Counted from the first letter of the stretch, positions 1 through 6,647 are shown. The stretch is DNA of 10,877 bases from Cyanobacteria bacterium T3Sed10_344R1 (GCA_003566335.1 PXDR01000202.1:1-10877); one strand, 5' to 3'. Notes: a model not told the origin generated them from the letters alone. Made by a program: numbers and translations.

Positions 1-249
1 CTGACCACCTGCCGAGGCTGGCTAGAGCAGGCAGAAACCCGGTTTCGCTCCATGCCCAACCCATCCACGGCAGCGGGGGGGGCGGCCCATCTCTACTATT
101 GCATCGGTCAACTGGGGGACGGCATTGATGAACTAGAGTGCTTCACCACCAGCTACGACGACAGCTATCTCCATAGCGGTCAGGAAATGTTTCGCATCGC
201 CACCCAACTCCGCCGGGACACTAAAGCCCGACTAGGCACGCTGAAATAG
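1..249 (+). CDS. 3' end of an unrecognised protein gene
   Basis: The frame is open from the first base of the window to a TAG at 247-249, giving at least 82 residues. The first in-frame ATG is at 52, but no Shine-Dalgarno sequence precedes it and the frame is open upstream, so this is most likely the C-terminal part of a longer protein. The visible part is soluble in character. It has a small Gly/Ala-rich patch, then an acidic, Tyr-containing stretch (around DELECFTTSYDDSYL) and a basic amphipathic end (around RIATQLRRDTKARLG). I see no transmembrane segment and no catalytic motif, and I do not recognise the family. It is separated from the next gene by only 38 bp on the same strand. Confidence 0.6.
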   Translation: MTTCRGWLEQAETRFRSMPNPSTAAGGAAHLYYCIGQLGDGIDELECFTTSYDDSYLHSGQEMFRIATQLRRDTKARLGTLK

Positions 250-287
250 TGCCTAAATCTGGGTGATTTAGAATTGAGGTCAGAGGC

Positions 288-920
288 GTGCTGGGAGATG
301 CGATCGCAATGGTGGCAGTCACTGATATACCCCCCTTGTCATTTGACGAATTCATGGAATGGTATCCAGAGAATTCAGAAAATCGCTACGAGCTAAGACA
401 AGGGATCATCGTCGAAATGCCCAAGCCGAAAGGGAAGCACTCTAAACTTGCGGGGGATTTGGCCTTTGAACTGGGGCTGATAATCCGGCAGGCGCAGCAG
501 CCGTATTTTATTCCGAAAGAGTGTGTGATCAAAACGGCTAGCAATACTGGCTATGAACCAGATATCGCGGTGTTAGATCAGGGTGCGATCGCAACGGAAC
601 CCCGCTGGGAACGTGAATCGGTGATCACCGCTGGCGCTTCCCTTAAGTTGGTGGTGGAAGTGGTTTCAACGAACTGGCGAGATGATTACCTGATCAAGCT
701 TGCCGACTATGAAGCCCTCGGCATTCCGGAATACTGGATTATCGACTACCTCGGTTTGGGCGGACGGCGCTTCATCGGGTCGCCCAAACAACCGACGTTT
801 ACGGTCTGTACCCTGGTGGATGGGGAATACGAAATGCAGCAGCTCCGGGGGCCAGATGCCATTGTGTCTGCGGCCTTACCGACCTTGACCTTAACGGTTG
901 ATCAGGCTTTCGGACGTTGA
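288..920 (+). CDS. Uma2-family (DUF820) restriction-endonuclease-like protein
   Basis: This 210-residue protein has the layout of the Uma2/DUF820 family, a PD-(D/E)XK nuclease fold that is greatly expanded in cyanobacteria. An N-terminal 'SFDEFMEWYPENSENRYEL' segment (about 18-36) is followed by a GIIVEMP strand and then the putative metal site: PD at 91-92, Glu124 in LVVEVVS, and Lys137 in the following helix. The family hallmark EYWIID is at 148-153. Length is normal and the core residues are intact. I chose the GTG at 288 because GAGGT at 276-280 lies 7 bases upstream; an internal ATG at 309 is the alternative. The biological role of the family is poorly established. No toxin, antitoxin or transposase partner is visible beside it. 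Its codon use looks somewhat more AT-rich than that of der, which would fit a more mobile history, but this was judged by eye only. Confidence 0.9.
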   Translation: MLGDAIAMVAVTDIPPLSFDEFMEWYPENSENRYELRQGIIVEMPKPKGKHSKLAGDLAFELGLIIRQAQQPYFIPKECVIKTASNTGYEPDIAVLDQGAIATEPRWERESVITAGASLKLVVEVVSTNWRDDYLIKLADYEALGIPEYWIIDYLGLGGRRFIGSPKQPTFTVCTLVDGEYEMQQLRGPDAIVSAALPTLTLTVDQAFGR

Positions 921-1128
921 TGCAAGGCGTAAACGATGGTGTTAACCCCTTCCACTTTCACCCCAGTCCTCACCTCGAAAACCGAATTCTGGCAGGGGCT
1001 TAAAACCGTCTAACTCGGCAGAGTGGCGGATTTATAGATATAAAAGCCGTTGGGGAGGGAGCAACCTGACTACAATGGAGTTTCTATCCCTAGCCTTATC
1101 TCCTCAGCCCTAAGCCTGACCCATTGCC
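921..1128 (+). promoter_or_regulatory. spacer upstream of der with a possible promoter (-10 TACAAT at 1071-1076)
   Basis: This 208-bp spacer contains no convincing ORF. A good -10 match, TACAAT, lies at 1071-1076. The best -35 candidate is a weak TTGGGG at 1050-1055, only 15 bp away. Transcription starting near 1083 would give der a leader of about 45 nt. No clear terminator with a T tract follows the Uma2 gene. Confidence 0.35.
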
Positions 1129-2490
1129 ATGCCTTTGCCCATTGTTGCCATTATTGGCCGCCCCAACGTGGGCAAATCGACCCTGGTTAACCGTCTGGCT
1201 GGGGATCAAAGCGCCATCGTCCACGATCAGCCCGGTATGACCCGCGATCGCACCTATCGCCCCGCTTTTTGGTGCGATCGCCAGTTCACCGTGGTCGATA
1301 CCGGCGGCCTCGTGTTTGACGACGACACCGAATTTTTGCCCTACATCCGCGAACAGGCCGAAGCCGCCCTAGTCGAAGCCAAAGCCGCCATCCTAGTTGT
1401 AGACGGCCAAGCTGGCCCCACCGACGCCGATCGCGACATCGCCCAATGGCTGCGGCGGCAAAAAGTGCCCGTGCTGCTGACCGTCAACAAATGTGAATCC
1501 CCCGACCAGGGCTTAGCCCAAGCCGCCCAATTTTGGGAACTGGGTCTGGGCGAACCCTACCCCGTCTCCGGCATCCACGGCAGCGGCACGGGCGATCTGC
1601 TCGACGCCTTGATTGAATATCTGCCCCCGGCTGACGAAATCGAAGACGACGACGAAATTCGGGTGGCTATCGTCGGTCGGCCCAATGTGGGTAAATCCAG
1701 CCTGCTCAATGCCTTTGTCGGCGAAAATCGGGCCATTGTTAGCGCAGTTTCTGGCACCACTCGGGACGCCATCGACATGGTGGTTGAGCGGGGAGAGCAT
1801 CGCTACCGCCTGATCGACACCGCCGGGATCCGCAAGAAAAAACAGGTGGAATACGGCCCCGAGTTTTTCGGCATCAACCGCGCCTTCAAAGCGATTCGCC
1901 GGGCCGACGTGGTGCTGCTGGTGGTGGATGCCCTCGACGGCGTCACCGAGCAAGACCAAAAGCTAGCGGGCCGGATCGCTGAAGATGGTCGAGCCTGCAT
2001 TGTGGTGATTAATAAATGGGATGCGGTGGAAAAAGACGATCGCACTATCTACACCGTCGATCGCGAAATTGTTGCCCGACTGCACTTTATGGACTGGGCC
2101 GAACGGATTTTTGTCAGCGCCCACACCGGCCAACGTTTACCCAAGATTTTGGATCAGGTGAACGTGGTGGTGGAACAACACCGCCGCCGGGTCAGCACCT
2201 CCGTGGTCAACGAAGTGCTGGAAGACGCGGCCCGCTGGCATACCCCGCCCACTACCCGCCAGGGTCGCCAGGGCAAAATCTACTACGGCACTCAGGTCAC
2301 CAGTCAGCCCCCCACCTTTGCCCTATTCGTCAACGATCCCAAATTGCTGGGGGACAACTACCGCCGCTACGTCGAGCGCCAGTTCCGTCAGCATCTCGGG
2401 TTTGAGGGCACGCCGATTCGCCTGTTGTGGCGGGGTAAAAAGACGCGGGAAATGGAGCGTCAGACTGCCAACCGGGCTACTAAGGTTTAG
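1129..2490 (+). CDS. der: ribosome assembly GTPase Der (EngA), two tandem GTPase domains
   Basis: Der is a cytoplasmic GTPase needed for maturation of the 50S ribosomal subunit. The 453-residue product has both G domains complete. Domain 1 has GRPNVGKS at 10-17, the switch Thr in PGMTRD, DTGG at 57-60 and NKCE at 120-123. Domain 2 has GRPNVGKS at 183-190, SGTTRD, DTAG at 230-233 and NKWD at 295-298. A short acidic linker (about 170-176) joins them, and a KH-like RNA-binding domain fills about 355-440. Length is typical for the family. The ATG at 1129 puts the first P-loop at the usual distance from the N-terminus; it has no Shine-Dalgarno sequence. The next gene starts 51 bp after its stop on the same strand, so co-transcription is plausible. 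Confidence 0.98.
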   Translation: MPLPIVAIIGRPNVGKSTLVNRLAGDQSAIVHDQPGMTRDRTYRPAFWCDRQFTVVDTGGLVFDDDTEFLPYIREQAEAALVEAKAAILVVDGQAGPTDADRDIAQWLRRQKVPVLLTVNKCESPDQGLAQAAQFWELGLGEPYPVSGIHGSGTGDLLDALIEYLPPADEIEDDDEIRVAIVGRPNVGKSSLLNAFVGENRAIVSAVSGTTRDAIDMVVERGEHRYRLIDTAGIRKKKQVEYGPEFFGINRAFKAIRRADVVLLVVDALDGVTEQDQKLAGRIAEDGRACIVVINKWDAVEKDDRTIYTVDREIVARLHFMDWAERIFVSAHTGQRLPKILDQVNVVVEQHRRRVSTSVVNEVLEDAARWHTPPTTRQGRQGKIYYGTQVTSQPPTFALFVNDPKLLGDNYRRYVERQFRQHLGFEGTPIRLLWRGKKTREMERQTANRATKV

Positions 2491-2541
2491 CCCCGGACGA
2501 ACTGAATCCCCCAAGACTCGCCAAACCGTGTTTCTGCGCTG

Positions 2542-3471
2542 ATGGATTTATTGCGATCGCTGCCCCTGGGGCTGTATCTCGAACAACCGGTCACCTGGCT
2601 ACATCGGCTCGATGCCCGTACCAAGCTAGCCTGGCTGATGAGCTTTTTAGCCGCCCCGCTTTTGGCGAATGCCACCTGGCGGATTGTGCTGGTGGGGCTG
2701 CTGATTTTGATCACCCTGACCGCCCGGGTGCCTCTGCGGGTGTGGAAGCAGCAAATGGGCTGGCTGCTGCTGGTGGGCTTCTTGGTGATGACGGTGATTA
2801 TGGTGACCCCGGATGGTCTGGCGATTAGTCACCAGCCACGGTTGCCCCAGCCCGTTGCAGTGAATGGGGACGGTGACAGCGCCGACTTTCCCCCAGCAGA
2901 GGAGCTGCCCCAACTGCCCCAGCCCACTGGCTATCGCTATATTTTGTTTCGGCAAGGGCCAATCACCATTACCCAGCAGTCTGTGGCCCTGGGCATTCGG
3001 GTCAGTACCCTGCTGTTCACCTTGATTTACGCCACCAACCTGTTTTTGCTCACCACTGCCCCCGAGGAAATTACGGCGGCGATGGAAGTGCTAATGCGGC
3101 CCCTGCGGAAGCTGGGGCTGCCGGTGACGGAAATTGCCCTGACCGTGACCCTGGCCCTGCGGTTTATTCCCCTAGTGCTCGAAGAAGTGCAGAATCTGGT
3201 GCGATCGGTGCGCACCCGGGCGATCAACTGGAAAAAGCTGGGGTTTCGCCGCGCTGCCCAGATTTGGATGATGATTGCCGAGCGGTTGCTGCAAAACCTG
3301 CTGCTGCGGGCTGAGCAAATCTCCGGGGCCATGGAAGTGCGCGGGTTTACCAGCCCCAATGAACATCGGGTGCAGTGGCATCAGTTCAAGTTTCGGTTCT
3401 GGGATGGACTGGCCCTGGGCGGGCTGCTGCTGTTTTGGTGGGGACGGCTGGAATTGGGAGGAATTCTTTGA
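2542..3471 (+). CDS. ecfT: EcfT/CbiQ-family transmembrane component of an energy-coupling-factor type transporter
   Basis: The 309-residue protein is an integral membrane protein of the EcfT (CbiQ) family, the T component that couples ABC ATPases to a substrate-binding S protein for vitamin or metal uptake. A conserved 'LHRLDARTKL' start (about 20-29) is followed by hydrophobic helices at about 30-60 and 73-90. The family signature TTAPEEITAAMEVLMRPL is at 171-188, and the cytoplasmic coupling-helix region includes RTRA near 224 and MEVRGF at 264-269, ending in a last hydrophobic segment at about 288-300. A Pro- and Asp-rich hydrophilic stretch at about 95-130 interrupts the membrane region. 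No ATPase (EcfA) or S component is nearby, so the substrate cannot be told from context. Its stop overlaps the likely TTG start of the next gene, which suggests translational coupling. Plant plastids have a related protein (ABCI12), so a shared cyanobacterial role is possible. Confidence 0.85.
   Translation: MDLLRSLPLGLYLEQPVTWLHRLDARTKLAWLMSFLAAPLLANATWRIVLVGLLILITLTARVPLRVWKQQMGWLLLVGFLVMTVIMVTPDGLAISHQPRLPQPVAVNGDGDSADFPPAEELPQLPQPTGYRYILFRQGPITITQQSVALGIRVSTLLFTLIYATNLFLLTTAPEEITAAMEVLMRPLRKLGLPVTEIALTVTLALRFIPLVLEEVQNLVRSVRTRAINWKKLGFRRAAQIWMMIAERLLQNLLLRAEQISGAMEVRGFTSPNEHRVQWHQFKFRFWDGLALGGLLLFWWGRLELGGIL
3456..3461 (+). promoter_or_regulatory. strong Shine-Dalgarno sequence deciding the TTG start at 3468
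   Basis: GGGAGG lies 6 bases before a TTG at 3468-3470, which itself overlaps the TGA stop (3469-3471) of the EcfT gene. The upstream in-frame ATG at 3375 would place 31 extra residues wholly inside the preceding gene with no such signal, so the TTG is preferred. Confidence 0.7.
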
Positions 3472-4946
3472 CCTCAGAGACCTTACCCCTGAATTTTTAC
3501 CCTCAGGATCAGGTTCCATCAGCGGCGATCCCGTCCCTGCACCCTTGGCACTGGCGACGGCTGCCCTTGGCTGAACGCACGGGCTCCCAGGTGTTTGCCG
3601 CCCTGTTTGGGGATGAGTCGATGGCTACGCTGCTGGAAAGTCCCTACCCAGTTCCCGCTGACACCCCGGCGACAGCGGCCCGATTTTCGATCTGTGCGGG
3701 TAGGGCGCGACAGGTTGAAGGACAGCCCCAGGTCTGGACGCCAGCGATGGGGGGGATTTTGCCCTTGCTGAAGCAGCGGTTAGCAGCGGCTGCCCCTGAA
3801 GTGCCGGACGCGGTAGCGCATTTGCCTTTTACCGGGGGCTGGCTAGGCTGGCTGAGCTATGACCTGGCCTGGGAAATTGAGCAGTTACCGGATCATCAGC
3901 CTGATCCCTTACCGTTCCCCGTAGCGTTTTGGTACGAGCCGGACTGTTTCGCGGTGCTGGATCATCAGCGGCAGGATCTGTGGCTAGCGGTTACTCGGTC
4001 CGATGAACTCGACCAGATGGCGGCTGACCTCGATCAGGCGGCGGCGCAAACCGTAAGCTCTGCTGAGGTGGCGCTGGGGCCATTGCGTTGGCGGTGCGAT
4101 CGCAGCGCCTACGAAACCGCCGTCCGCCAAGCCAAAGCCCACATCCAAGCCGGGGATATTTTTCAGGCCAACCTCTCGGCCCGGTTTGAAACCACCAGCC
4201 CCACCCCGCCCTGGCAGCTCTATCAACAGCTCCAGCGGATTAACCCCTCCCCCTTCGCCAGCTATTGGCAAACCCCTTGGGGAGCCGTCGTGAGCTGCTC
4301 TCCCGAGCGACTGGTGCAGCTCCGGGGGCAACAGGCTCAAACTCGTCCGATTGCCGGTACTCGCCCCCGAGGCGACAGCCCCGAGACCGATCACACCCTC
4401 GCCACAACCCTGCTCAACCACCCCAAAGAACGGGCCGAGCACATCATGCTGGTGGATCTAGAGCGCAATGACCTGGGCCGAGTCTGCCGCTGGGGATCGG
4501 TGCAGGTGGATGAACTGTTTACGATTGAGCGCTATAGCCACGTCATGCACCTGGTTAGCAACGTGGTCGGCGAACTTGCGCCCGACCAAGACGCCATCGA
4601 TTTGATTCGGGCGATGTTTCCCGGCGGGACAATTACCGGCTGTCCTAAAGTACGCTGCATGGAAATCATTGCCGACTTAGAGCCCGAGCGCCGCAGCCTG
4701 TTCTATGGTTCTTGTGGCTACCTCGATTGGCGGGGCCAACTCGACCTGAATATTTTGATTCGCACCCTGCTGGTGGACAATCCTGATCCAGAGACGGGAC
4801 TACGCACCGTCTGGGGCCAGGTGGGGGCAGGAATTGTCGCTGACAGCGATCCGGGTCGAGAATGGCAAGAGGCGCTGCAAAAAGCCGAAGCCCAACGGCT
4901 GGCCCTCGGCACTCCAGCGACTGATGGGGCGTCATCTTTCCCTTAA
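3468..4946 (+). CDS. pabB: chorismate-binding enzyme: aminodeoxychorismate/anthranilate synthase component I family
   Basis: The product (492 residues from the TTG at 3468) converts chorismate to aminodeoxychorismate (folate path, PabB) or anthranilate (tryptophan path, TrpE), normally with a glutaminase partner. Numbered from the TTG: an N-terminal LLES motif (55-58), GDIFQANLS (229-237), PIAGTRPRG (294-302), ERNDLGRV (332-339), FPGGTITGCPK (384-394) and GAGIVADSDP (453-462), so the active-site framework is intact. The PIAGT motif carries Ala where E. coli PabB has the catalytic Lys (PIKGT); Ala is the TrpE state. The N-terminal LLES tryptophan-pocket motif does not discriminate, because E. 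coli PabB also binds tryptophan. Homologues in cyanobacteria are variously named PabB or TrpE-like, so the exact product is open. It is translationally coupled to the EcfT gene upstream, and no glutaminase gene is adjacent. Confidence 0.85.
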   Translation: MTSETLPLNFYPQDQVPSAAIPSLHPWHWRRLPLAERTGSQVFAALFGDESMATLLESPYPVPADTPATAARFSICAGRARQVEGQPQVWTPAMGGILPLLKQRLAAAAPEVPDAVAHLPFTGGWLGWLSYDLAWEIEQLPDHQPDPLPFPVAFWYEPDCFAVLDHQRQDLWLAVTRSDELDQMAADLDQAAAQTVSSAEVALGPLRWRCDRSAYETAVRQAKAHIQAGDIFQANLSARFETTSPTPPWQLYQQLQRINPSPFASYWQTPWGAVVSCSPERLVQLRGQQAQTRPIAGTRPRGDSPETDHTLATTLLNHPKERAEHIMLVDLERNDLGRVCRWGSVQVDELFTIERYSHVMHLVSNVVGELAPDQDAIDLIRAMFPGGTITGCPKVRCMEIIADLEPERRSLFYGSCGYLDWRGQLDLNILIRTLLVDNPDPETGLRTVWGQVGAGIVADSDPGREWQEALQKAEAQRLALGTPATDGASSFP

Positions 4947-4983
4947 GCCACTGTCTGCGGCTCCTACTCAGGCTAAAAATTCC

Positions 4984-5034
4984 CTCAATGTCACAATTCC
5001 CGTAGAATTGCTTGAGTCGAACAGATTTTATAAA
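4984..5034 (+). promoter_or_regulatory. dyad and possible promoter upstream of pipX
   Basis: CAATTC (4994-4999) and GAATTG (5005-5010) form a perfect 6-bp dyad around a 5-base loop. Outside it, CTCAA (4984-4988) and TTGAG (5012-5016) can extend the pairing across an internal loop. A -10-like TATAAA follows at 5029-5034, with a weak TTGCTT at 5008-5013, 15 bp upstream, as a -35. This would give pipX a leader of about 110 nt. The dyad may be an operator or an RNA hairpin ending the pabB transcript; it has no T tract of its own. No GTA-N8-TAC NtcA site is present; the closest is GTA-N8-TGA from 5002. Confidence 0.3.
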
Positions 5035-5151
5035 CCCGTTTTGGATCGGAATTTGCGCTTGCTGGCAGACAACGTTTACGGCCCCTGCTTTGGTGCAGGA
5101 TTTGACAGCAAGTATTTGGAACAGTCACTAACCGGGTTCAATTAAACCTGA

Positions 5152-5424
5152 ATGAGCGTGGAAACTTACCTCAATCACCCGACCTTCGGACTGCTCTTCC
5201 GGGTCTGCCTGATTGAAGAAAATCAAGAACTATTCGCCACCCTCTATGCCCAGCGGCTCTTTTTTCTCGTGACCTCGGGCGGAGCCGATGGCCTCCTGTT
5301 TGAGCCGGTTGGTCGCGGGGATGCCAGAATCCTGCTGGAGAACCGCCTGAGGATGCTCCGCCGTGCCGGACAGCATGTGGAACTAGAGCGCCTGCAAAAG
5401 ACCTACAAGCAGACGTTTCAGTAG
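5152..5424 (+). CDS. pipX: PipX, PII- and NtcA-interacting nitrogen-signalling protein
   Basis: PipX is a small cyanobacterial adaptor that binds either the PII signal protein (when 2-oxoglutarate is low) or the global nitrogen activator NtcA, which it co-activates (when 2-oxoglutarate is high). The 90-residue product matches the family from end to end. It has a Tudor-like N-terminal domain with the YLNHPTFGLL start (6-15), the diagnostic ELFATLYAQRLFFLV block (26-40) containing Tyr32, Gln34 and Arg35, which are known interface positions, and the FEPVGR turn (50-55). Two C-terminal helices follow, with NRLRMLRR (64-71) and the ending YKQTF. Length is as expected (about 89-92). The ATG at 5152 has no Shine-Dalgarno sequence. 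pipY follows after 57 bp, the same order as in Synechococcus elongatus, where the two are co-transcribed. Confidence 0.97.
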   Translation: MSVETYLNHPTFGLLFRVCLIEENQELFATLYAQRLFFLVTSGGADGLLFEPVGRGDARILLENRLRMLRRAGQHVELERLQKTYKQTFQ

Positions 5425-5435
5425 TGGCAATCATC

Positions 5436-5455
5436 TTAGCTAGTCTTCTAGTTAG
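5436..5455 (+). repeat. hairpin between pipX and pipY
   Basis: An 8-bp stem (TTAGCTAG at 5436-5443 with CTAGTTAG at 5448-5455, two of the pairs G-U) closes a four-base TCTT loop in the 57-bp gap between the two genes. No T tract follows, so it is not a standard intrinsic terminator. It could protect the upstream mRNA end or adjust the pipX:pipY ratio. Confidence 0.4.
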
Positions 5456-5481
5456 CTTCCCAGATAGCCCTGGCAGATCCT

Positions 5482-6228
5482 ATGACGGATGATTCTATGG
5501 CTGAAAGCGTTATGCCGACTGGGGACAGCGATCAACCTGACGACTGGGTGACTGGTCTGGCTGAGCGCCTGTCTGCCCTCCAAGCAGCAGTACCCGATCA
5601 CGTGCGCTTAGTTGCCGTGACCAAGAAATTCCCTGCTTCAGTGGTGCGGGCCGCTTATCAGCTGGGGTTGCGAGACTTTGGCGAAAGCCAGGTGCAAGAA
5701 GCCCTGGATAAACAGGAAGCCCTGGCTGACCTGCCGGATATTCGCTGGCACTTAATCGGTCATTTGCAGTCCAATAAGGCGCGCAAGGCAATTACCCAGT
5801 TCGACTGGATTCATTCGGTGGATAGCCTGAAGCTAGCGAAACGCCTGGACGCTTTGGCCGCTGAGTTTGAAATTCAGCCCCAGTGCTGTCTACAGGTGAA
5901 GCTGGTGCCCGATCCGCCCAAGTATGGCTTTGATGTGGATGAACTCTGGGCAGCCTTGCCAGAACTGGATCAGCTTGAGCACCTGAAATTGCGGGGGGTG
6001 ATGACTATCCCGCCCCTTAACCTGAGCGAGTCGGAGGCTGGGGCTGTGTTTTCTCAGGGGCAGCAATTAGCTGAGGAAATCAATCGCCAGCAGTTTAGCC
6101 GAATTCACATTGATCAGCTCTCAATGGGGATGTCTTCTGACTATTCCCTTGCGATCGCAGCAGGATCGACTATGATTCGCCTGGGTACGGAGTTATTCGG
6201 GCCTCGACCAACACCGCCTAACCCCTAG
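5482..6228 (+). CDS. pipY: PipY, PLP-binding protein of the YggS/YlmE/PLPBP family
   Basis: The 248-residue protein belongs to the single-domain alanine-racemase-fold family that binds pyridoxal phosphate and maintains vitamin B6 and amino/keto-acid balance; no enzymatic turnover is established. The PLP lysine is Lys48 in the LVAVTKK motif. Other family blocks are DFGESQVQEA (65-74), WHLIGHLQSNKAR (89-101), KYGF (147-150), RGVMTIPP (171-178), LSMGMSSDY (213-221) and the phosphate-binding end STMIRLGTELFG (229-240). It is slightly longer than the S. elongatus protein because of an acidic N-terminal extension; Met6 and Met11 are alternative starts, and no Shine-Dalgarno sequence settles the matter. 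In S. elongatus this gene is co-transcribed and functionally linked with pipX, and the same arrangement is seen here. Confidence 0.96.
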   Translation: MTDDSMAESVMPTGDSDQPDDWVTGLAERLSALQAAVPDHVRLVAVTKKFPASVVRAAYQLGLRDFGESQVQEALDKQEALADLPDIRWHLIGHLQSNKARKAITQFDWIHSVDSLKLAKRLDALAAEFEIQPQCCLQVKLVPDPPKYGFDVDELWAALPELDQLEHLKLRGVMTIPPLNLSESEAGAVFSQGQQLAEEINRQQFSRIHIDQLSMGMSSDYSLAIAAGSTMIRLGTELFGPRPTPPNP

Positions 6229-6336
6229 GTTGGGCCATAACCTGCGATCGCAGCAATAAGCAACCTGATGAATCACGGCAAAAAGATTAATTTTTTTACT
6301 AAATATTAATCGCCTGGGGATTCTGAGTATTTCATG

Positions 6337-6342
6337 TATACT
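6337..6342 (+). promoter_or_regulatory. possible distal sepF promoter (-10 TATACT)
   Basis: TATACT is a 5-of-6 match to the -10 consensus, placed just after an AT-rich block. At the expected -35 distance there is only a poor CTGGGG (6314-6319). Transcription from about 6349 would start directly before the 9-bp stem at 6358. A GTAT-N7-ATAC dyad (6327-6341) overlaps the -10. Confidence 0.4.
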
Positions 6343-6490
6343 GTTGACTCATTATTCCTTCAGAGGGATTACCCCTTGTGGAACTTGACCTCTGAGGTTA
6401 TGGTTGTGGCGTTTAAGCTACTGGCCTTAGACCTTAACCCGTTGAGATTCCCTGGACTGTGATAGCCCTGGGTTCGAGACCAAGCCCCTA

Positions 6491-6510
6491 CGGGTTAATT
6501 GCGGGTTAAT
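6491..6510 (-). promoter_or_regulatory. Pho-box-like tandem repeats (two 8-mers with 3-bp spacing)
   Basis: Read on the - strand, the site is ATTAACCC-GCA-ATTAACCC, two identical 8-mers with an 11-bp period. The cyanobacterial SphR/PhoB Pho box is built from 8-bp PyTTAAPyPy(T/A) repeats separated by 3 bp. The TTAACC core and the spacing match, but the first base (A) and the last (C) do not. A third, differently placed CTTAACCC is at 6433-6440 on the + strand. Binding is inferred, not shown, and RNA pairing is a competing explanation. Confidence 0.3.
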
Positions 6511-6617
6511 GTTGAGGCTGAGTGATCTTCTTCAGCCGTCCCGCATGAGGGATTGACTGCTTCCCCGCTGCCCTGGCCCGTTAATCAACCCAATTTCTAA
6601 AACTGGTGTTTTAAATT

Positions 6618-6647
6618 TGTGTGGATTAGCCGCTAGTGAACTACAAT
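6618..6647 (+). promoter_or_regulatory. possible proximal sepF promoter (TTGTGT-N18-TACAAT)
   Basis: TTGTGT at 6618-6623 is 18 bp upstream of TACAAT at 6642-6647, the same -10 hexamer as the one proposed upstream of der. A start near 6654 would leave a leader of about 45 nt before the ATG at 6699 and would exclude the upstream in-frame GTG at 6636 as the translation start. Confidence 0.4.

Noticed and set aside
1513..1959. A 148-codon - strand ORF inside der
   Set aside because: It lies wholly opposite a highly conserved GTPase; it is a codon-bias shadow, as are the other antisense ORFs over der, pabB and pipX.
5102..5130. TTGACA at 5102 as the -35 of a pipX promoter
   Set aside because: At 16-18 bp spacing there is nothing like a -10 (GTCACT, TCACTA or CACTAA).
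4834..5145. A 103-codon + strand ORF over the pabB end and the pabB-pipX spacer
   Set aside because: Its first third is pabB read in another frame. The rest resembles no family known to me and covers the promoter/dyad region. It also lacks a ribosome-binding site.
6227..6297. An AGGTT/AACCT stem at the pipY stop followed by a T7 run, as an intrinsic terminator
   Set aside because: The stem has only 5 bp, and the T run is nearly 50 bases further on, so the two do not form one terminator.
6327..6341. GTAT-N7-ATAC near the sepF -10, resembling an NtcA box
   Set aside because: The NtcA consensus is GTA-N8-TAC. Here the spacing is N9, one base too long, and the dyad overlaps the -10, so it would not be an activator position.
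6400..6462. A 20-codon ORF (ATG at 6400) in the sepF leader, as a possible leader peptide
   Set aside because: Its only ribosome-binding site, GAGG, is two bases from the ATG and lies inside the 9-bp stem. There is no run of regulatory codons, and such short ORFs are expected by chance.
6464..6488. A GGTTCGAGACC stretch resembling a tRNA T-arm
   Set aside because: The flanking stem has a mismatch, and there is no acceptor stem, D-arm or anticodon arm at the proper distance on either strand.
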